DNA of 7,246 nt, from NCBI GenBank assembly GCA_003170995.1, contig PMXT01000004.1:1-7246 (forward strand), given 5' to 3'. A program made the position numbers and the translations under genes. A model generated the notes under the pieces. The model saw only the letters and a program-made list of their open reading frames with translations. It had not been told where the DNA came from and made no database searches. This stretch comes from Actinomycetota bacterium. GTDB taxonomy: Bacteria; Actinomycetota; Thermoleophilia; Gaiellales; Gaiellaceae. Below, piece by piece: positions 6,441 through 7,246 of the stretch (its first letter is position 1; each line of letters begins with the position of its first letter).

Positions 6441-7246
6441 TCAGCGCTCGACGCGCTCGAGCTTCGGCTCGCTCAGCGCGGCGTCGAAGTCGAGCTCGAG
6501 CGCTAGCGTCTCGGCCTTGATCTGCTCGGCGTAGGGGACGAGATCTCGCTCCTGCTCGGGCAGTGTGAGTTTGATGCGATCGGTCAGCGCCAGTCCGAGC
6601 TGCTTACGCAGGCCGTTGACCTCGTGCACGAGGTCGAGCACGCGGCCCTCGCGCAGAAGCTCCTCGTCGAGCTCGGTCGCCACGGCGACGGTGATACCGC
6701 CGTCCTCGGCCAGCGACCAGCCCGCGCGAGCGTTGCGCTCGACCAGCACCTCCTCTGGCTCGAGCACGTGCCCGAGCACGCCGAAGCGACCGCCACCCAA
6801 CTGCTCGAACTCGCCCCGCTCGAGCGCGGCCCGGACGACCGGCAGCTCCTTGCCGAGCTTGGGGCCAAGCGCGCGCAGCTCGGGCTTGACCTTGAGCTCG
6901 ACCGCCTCGACCTGGGCGAAGACGACCTCCTTGGCGCGCAGCTCTTCGGCGATCTCGTCGCTGTGGCTCTCCGCCCGAGCTGCGCCCTGAACGACGATCT
7001 GGCGCACCGGCTGGCGTAGCTTCAGATTGGCCTGCGATCGCGCCGAGCGGGCCAGCTCGACCACGCGGCGCAACTCGGCCACTTCCTCCAGAAGCTCCCG
7101 GTCGGAAGCCGGCGCCTCCGGCCAGCCGGCCAGGAAGACGGAGTCCGGCGCCTCGGGGCAGGTCTCCACGACGAGGATCTTCCAGAGATGGTCGGAGAGG
7201 AAAGGCAGCACTGGAGAGATGACCCGGATCCCCTGCACGAGCGCGA
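6441..7246 (-). CDS. ileS: isoleucyl-tRNA synthetase, C-terminal part (runs off the window)
   Basis: The last 267 or so residues of isoleucyl-tRNA synthetase, which charges tRNA-Ile in the cytoplasm. The frame is open to the right edge, so the catalytic Rossmann domain, the HIGH and KMSKS motifs and the editing domain lie outside. Visible parts are the anticodon-binding domain (PVLPFLSDHLW near the edge, SQANLKLRQPVRQIVVQG about 70-86) and the C-terminal region with LGPKLGKELP, AGWSLAEDGGITVAVATEL, LDEELLREG and LRKQLGLALTDRIKL. There is no C-terminal Cys4 zinc finger, and the LGPKLGK and elongated C-terminal pattern resemble the eukaryote-like type 2 IleRS rather than the common bacterial type 1. 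The type assignment is inference from this fragment. The TGA lies 21 bases from the stop of the convergent acyltransferase gene. Confidence 0.93.
   Translation of the reverse strand, partial: ALVQGIRVISPVLPFLSDHLWKILVVETCPEAPDSVFLAGWPEAPASDRELLEEVAELRRVVELARSARSQANLKLRQPVRQIVVQGAARAESHSDEIAEELRAKEVVFAQVEAVELKVKPELRALGPKLGKELPVVRAALERGEFEQLGGGRFGVLGHVLEPEEVLVERNARAGWSLAEDGGITVAVATELDEELLREGRVLDLVHEVNGLRKQLGLALTDRIKLTLPEQERDLVPYAEQIKAETLALELDFDAALSEPKLERVER
6452..6480 (+). terminator. possible UUCG-capped terminator of the acyltransferase mRNA
   Basis: In the plus orientation CGCGCT (6452-6457) pairs with AGCGCG (6475-6480), and the inner CGAGC (6458-6462) pairs with GCTCG (6467-6471) around a TTCG loop closed by C-G, leaving a 3-base CTC bulge. 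The 11-bp stem begins 33 bases after the acyltransferase stop and lies inside the last codons of ileS on the other strand. The stable C(UUCG)G loop exists only in the plus-strand RNA. No U-tract follows, so termination is inferred. Confidence 0.35.

Noticed and set aside
5732..6520. Plus-strand frame overlapping the acyltransferase gene and running into ileS
   Set aside because: Arg/Ala-rich shadow frame. The overlapping frame carries the acyltransferase-3 motifs and membrane segments, and the tail is antisense to ileS.
1..7246. CRISPR array, insertion sequence, prophage, toxin-antitoxin or defence system
   Set aside because: No direct-repeat arrays, transposase or recombinase motifs, terminal inverted repeats or small paired genes were found. 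The genes present are housekeeping, signalling and single accessory enzymes.

Overview
The window reads as ordinary chromosome from a high-GC bacterium. The base composition, CTC/GAG-rich codon use, TANNNT-type -10 boxes placed next to start codons and a tRNA gene without an encoded CCA all fit an actinobacterium, possibly a deep-branching one such as Thermoleophilia. That placement is inference; no 16S or other marker is present.

Layout from left to right. A minus-strand tRNA-Pro(UGG) lies at 43-116, with a GC-rich hairpin downstream of it. Next is a minus-strand two-component pair: a large membrane-anchored sensor histidine kinase (675-3482, three GAF domains, PAS, HisKA, HATPase), then a stand-alone receiver (203-637) 37 bases after it. 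Divergent from the kinase is a plus-strand operon: ispH (3584-4534, last step of the MEP isoprenoid pathway), coupled through a 4-base ATGA overlap to a class I SAM-dependent O-methyltransferase (4531-5169). After a 128-base gap comes an AT-richer, multi-pass acyltransferase-3 membrane protein (5298-6419). It converges, 21 bases away, on the 3' end of a minus-strand isoleucyl-tRNA synthetase gene (ileS, 6441 to beyond the right edge).

The kinase and receiver probably form one signalling unit in which intracellular signals read by GAF/PAS domains drive phosphorylation of a receiver with no output domain. ispH, ileS and tRNA-Pro are housekeeping genes. The methyltransferase and acyltransferase have recognisable families but unknown substrates.

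I found no mobile element, CRISPR array, toxin-antitoxin pair or defence system, and no convincing undescribed system. The points most worth a second look are the uncertain kinase start with its promoter-like sequence, the apparent leaderless start of ispH, a remnant-like segment between two GAF domains of the kinase, and a UUCG-capped hairpin buried in the 3' end of ileS that may terminate the convergent acyltransferase transcript.
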